DNA of 8,790 nucleotides, from positions 1 through 8,790 of the forward strand of contig JAITEO010000188.1 in assembly GCA_031281985.1 (NCBI GenBank). The letters are read 5' to 3'. The translations under genes and the position numbers were made by a program. Shown here piece after piece: positions 7,146-8,790 of this stretch; positions within the stretch are counted from its first letter, which is position 1, and the number at the start of each line of letters is the position of its first letter. The DNA comes from Zoogloeaceae bacterium (lineage in GTDB: Bacteria > Pseudomonadota > Gammaproteobacteria > Burkholderiales > Rhodocyclaceae). The notes under the pieces were generated by a model, which saw only the letters and a program-made list of their open reading frames with translations, was not told the DNA's origin and did no database searches.

Positions 7146-7149
7146 AATC

Positions 7150-8655
7150 ATGGTCGGATACGAATTCCTGTTGTCGAAAATCCCGCTGCGCATGCCGCCG
7201 CTGAGCAAGCCAGCCCGGATCAGGCCGGTGACCCGCGTCGAGGAGGCGGCAGACCTGATCGCCATTCCCAAGTCCATCGCGCCCGCCGCGGACGCCATTC
7301 TCCCGCACCTGCTCTTCGCGCTGAAGCATGAGCCGATGCAACTGGCGATCCTGCACGAGGCATTGCGTCTGGTATCGGCGCGGGACATCCTGGATGCGCT
7401 GGCCGATGCGCCTGCGGGCGGCTATGTGCGCCGCGCCGCCTATCTCTGGGAAAAGGCGCATGGCATCGAACTGCCCTGGGCAGGCCAGATGGGAAACTAC
7501 GTCGACTTCTTCGATCCCGGAACCTACTACACCGGCCAGACCTGGGAGCGCAACCAGAAGTATCGGATCAATTTCAATGGCATCGGGCCTTGCGAGTTCT
7601 GCCCGGTCGTTCGCCGGGAGCCTGCCCTCGAGCAGGAAGGAGACGCCATCCTGCGGTCGTTGCATGAATGGGCTGCCGCGCCCGAGAACGAGTTTCTCAT
7701 GGATCGGGTGATGGCATGGGCCTACCTCAGCGAGACGCGGGATTCCTTCGCCATCGAAAACGAGATGCCAACCCCCGAAAAGGAAAGCGCCTTCTTGCAG
7801 GCCATGGCGCATCTTCGTGACCGGACGCCGCTGACGGAGGAATATCTGGTCGGCTTGCAAAACGCCGTGATCAGTTCTCCGTTGCGCGCGGAAGCGGGCT
7901 TTCGCGGCGCCCAGAACTGGCTGCAACGGGGCGGACATGGCGCTTTGGCCGTCCGCTACATTCCTCCTTCGCCCGAACATATGAGGCCGCTGATCGACGG
8001 CCTGATGCGCATGGCAAATTCCAGGGACGATGTCCCGCCGTTGATCAAGGCGGCGCTGGTGAGCTTCGGCTTCGTGTTTCTCCATCCCTTCCTGGATGGT
8101 AATGGCCGCGTGTCGCGCCTGCTCGCCCATCACTGCCTGCACACGAAGGGGGTTCTGCCGGAGGTGAAGGGCAGTCCCGCCATCCTGCCGCTTTCGGTGG
8201 CCATGAAGCGGGAGGAGCGGCAGTACCTGTCCACGTTGGAGCGCTTCAGCAGACCGGTGCGCGCCCTGTGGGACGTGACGTTCATTGGCGATGGCGACTT
8301 TGCGTTCGATTTTTGTTCGACGCCCAAGGTCTATGCCCACTGGTCGGGCAACGAGGCCGCAGCCTTCGTGACGCGGTGCGCGGGCATCGCGTTGCAGCAG
8401 TCGCTCGTCGACGAGGCCCGATACCTCCATGCCCACGATCTGGCCTATGAACGCATCGACCGGCAGTTCGATCTGCCCAACCGGACGATCAACCTGCTGA
8501 TCCAGTGGATTCGCCAGAACGACAACAAGATGCCGGAGCGGCGCAAAACCGCCAAGGAGGTGGCCTACGCGCTCTCGTCCGAGGAACTCGAACAGATCGA
8601 ACGAATCGTCGCAGAGGCGTTTGCGTCCCCCGGTGCGCGGGCAAGCGCGCGGTGA
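7150..8655 (+). CDS. Fic family protein, probable class II autoinhibited AMP-transferase
   Basis: The protein has 501 residues. Fic enzymes transfer AMP (sometimes another nucleotide moiety) from a nucleotide to a hydroxyl side chain of a target protein. The catalytic motif HPFLDGNGRVSR is complete at 312-323: catalytic His312, Asp316 for the metal, and Arg320/Arg323 for the phosphates. An inhibitory helix motif (S/T)xxxE(G/N) is present as SFAIEN (199-204) before the Fic core, which defines class II; Glu203 would contact Arg323. The flap region (about 250-280: FRGAQNWLQ, RYIPPSPEH) is typical of the family. Residues 1 to about 190 form an N-terminal helical region of unrecognised function with a CEFC motif (148-151), and 340-501 is a C-terminal helical part. 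No signal peptide or membrane segment is seen, so it is cytosolic. The target is unknown, and no adjacent small antitoxin (class I style) is present. The start at 7150 is set by AGGGGG. Confidence 0.93.
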   Translation: MVGYEFLLSKIPLRMPPLSKPARIRPVTRVEEAADLIAIPKSIAPAADAILPHLLFALKHEPMQLAILHEALRLVSARDILDALADAPAGGYVRRAAYLWEKAHGIELPWAGQMGNYVDFFDPGTYYTGQTWERNQKYRINFNGIGPCEFCPVVRREPALEQEGDAILRSLHEWAAAPENEFLMDRVMAWAYLSETRDSFAIENEMPTPEKESAFLQAMAHLRDRTPLTEEYLVGLQNAVISSPLRAEAGFRGAQNWLQRGGHGALAVRYIPPSPEHMRPLIDGLMRMANSRDDVPPLIKAALVSFGFVFLHPFLDGNGRVSRLLAHHCLHTKGVLPEVKGSPAILPLSVAMKREERQYLSTLERFSRPVRALWDVTFIGDGDFAFDFCSTPKVYAHWSGNEAAAFVTRCAGIALQQSLVDEARYLHAHDLAYERIDRQFDLPNRTINLLIQWIRQNDNKMPERRKTAKEVAYALSSEELEQIERIVAEAFASPGARASAR

Positions 8656-8676
8656 GCGGCAGAAAAATGCCCGCGC
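8635..8676. repeat. Perfect 9-bp GC-rich inverted repeat spanning the fic stop codon
   Basis: GCGCGGGCA (8635-8643) pairs with TGCCCGCGC (8668-8676) around a 24-nt loop that contains the stop codon (8653-8655). The hairpin could protect the 3' end or weakly terminate transcription. No continuous U-tract follows, only three TTCG units (8677-8688), so it is not a canonical intrinsic terminator. Confidence 0.4.
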
Positions 8677-8764
8677 TTCGTTCGTTCGCGCCACTTTGGA
8701 TTGCCGCCAGACAAAGGAGACCTCGCCCGGCGGCGGCGCGTCACGCTTCGCGGCCGCTTTCCGT

Positions 8765-8790
8765 CTACGCTTCCGCTTCCTGCGCCTTGT
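8765..8790 (-). CDS. Possible C-terminal end of a minus-strand gene entering from the right
   Basis: A minus-strand frame from the right edge reads KAQEAEA and stops with TAG at 8765-8767. The composition is plausible for a protein C-terminus and the gene would converge on fic. With only seven codons visible this is a guess, and chance open frame is a real alternative. Nothing else convincing was seen in 8677-8764. Confidence 0.22.

Larger units (their letters stand above)
6893..7149. promoter_or_regulatory. AT-rich divergent intergenic control region between the pilus operon and fic
   Basis: These 257 bp separate two divergently oriented genes and are clearly more AT-rich than either. They should hold both promoters. 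Promoter-like hexamers are weak. On the minus strand, CATAAT (6911-6916) lies only 18 nt from the secretin start. On the plus strand, TTGGGA (7058-7063) and TATGAA (7079-7084) are separated by only 15 bp. Two TTTTTGGAA boxes, a GCGTGG/CCACGC inverted repeat and paired ACGT motifs are candidate regulator or bending sites. No convincing small gene, tRNA or terminator was seen. Confidence 0.55.

Noticed and set aside
7129..7149. fic start at the ATG at 7129
   Set aside because: No Shine-Dalgarno precedes it, while AGGGGG precedes the in-frame ATG at 7150.
6868..8694. Long minus-strand open frame opposite fic (about 608 codons)
   Set aside because: It is antisense to a gene with intact Fic motifs and also overlaps the secretin start. 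Its Arg/Gln/Gly/His-rich composition is typical of a GC-rich antisense shadow.
8745..8762. GCGGCCGC-centred palindrome as a terminator for a gene entering from the right
   Set aside because: It is a short, perfectly palindromic site without a loop or T-tract, so it is not a plausible intrinsic terminator.
1..8790. CRISPR array, tRNA/rRNA, insertion sequence or attachment site
   Set aside because: No regularly spaced repeats, cloverleaf-like sequence, transposase gene or terminal inverted repeats with target duplication could be found by eye on either strand.

Overview
The window comes from a GC-rich Gram-negative bacterium. It encodes a lipoprotein secretin for the outer membrane and a type IV pilus/type II secretion inner-membrane assembly platform. 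The secretin resembles the MSHA-pilus type (MshL), and the coding style (many GCG/CGC codons, tightly packed genes) suggests Proteobacteria, probably the beta class. That class assignment is inference; no rRNA or species marker is present.

Minus strand, 6892 down to 1: an operon read right to left. It encodes an MshL-type secretin (5117-6892), a GspE/PilB/MshE-family assembly ATPase (3370-5100), a GspF/PilC/MshG-family inner-membrane platform protein (2129-3364), a GspL-like single-pass protein that looks like PilM joined to PilN (712-2157), and a small PilO/GspM/MshJ-like single-pass protein (113-715). A sixth reading frame with a good Shine-Dalgarno starts at 59 and runs off the left edge. 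Junctions are 16 bp, 5 bp, an overlap of 14-29 bp, a 4-bp ATGA overlap and 53 bp, so the genes are almost certainly cotranscribed and partly translationally coupled. Together the products would form a pilus or pseudopilus export machine: ATPase and platform at the inner membrane, GspL/M-like proteins spanning the periplasm, secretin as the outer-membrane gate. No prepilin, prepilin peptidase, MshM or MshN lies inside the window.

Intergenic 6893-7149: an AT-rich divergent control region between the operon and the Fic gene. It holds two TTTTTGGAA boxes 11 bp apart, a 6-bp GCGTGG/CCACGC inverted repeat and weak promoter-like hexamers.

Plus strand, 7150-8655: a 501-residue Fic-domain protein with an intact catalytic motif (HPFLDGNGRVSR) and an intact N-terminal inhibitory motif (SFAIEN), hence a probable autoinhibited class II AMP-transferase. 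It has no evident functional link to the pilus operon and is probably an independent or accessory gene.

Right edge, 8656-8790: mostly non-coding. A GC-rich inverted repeat spans the fic stop codon, and a minus-strand reading frame may end at 8765.
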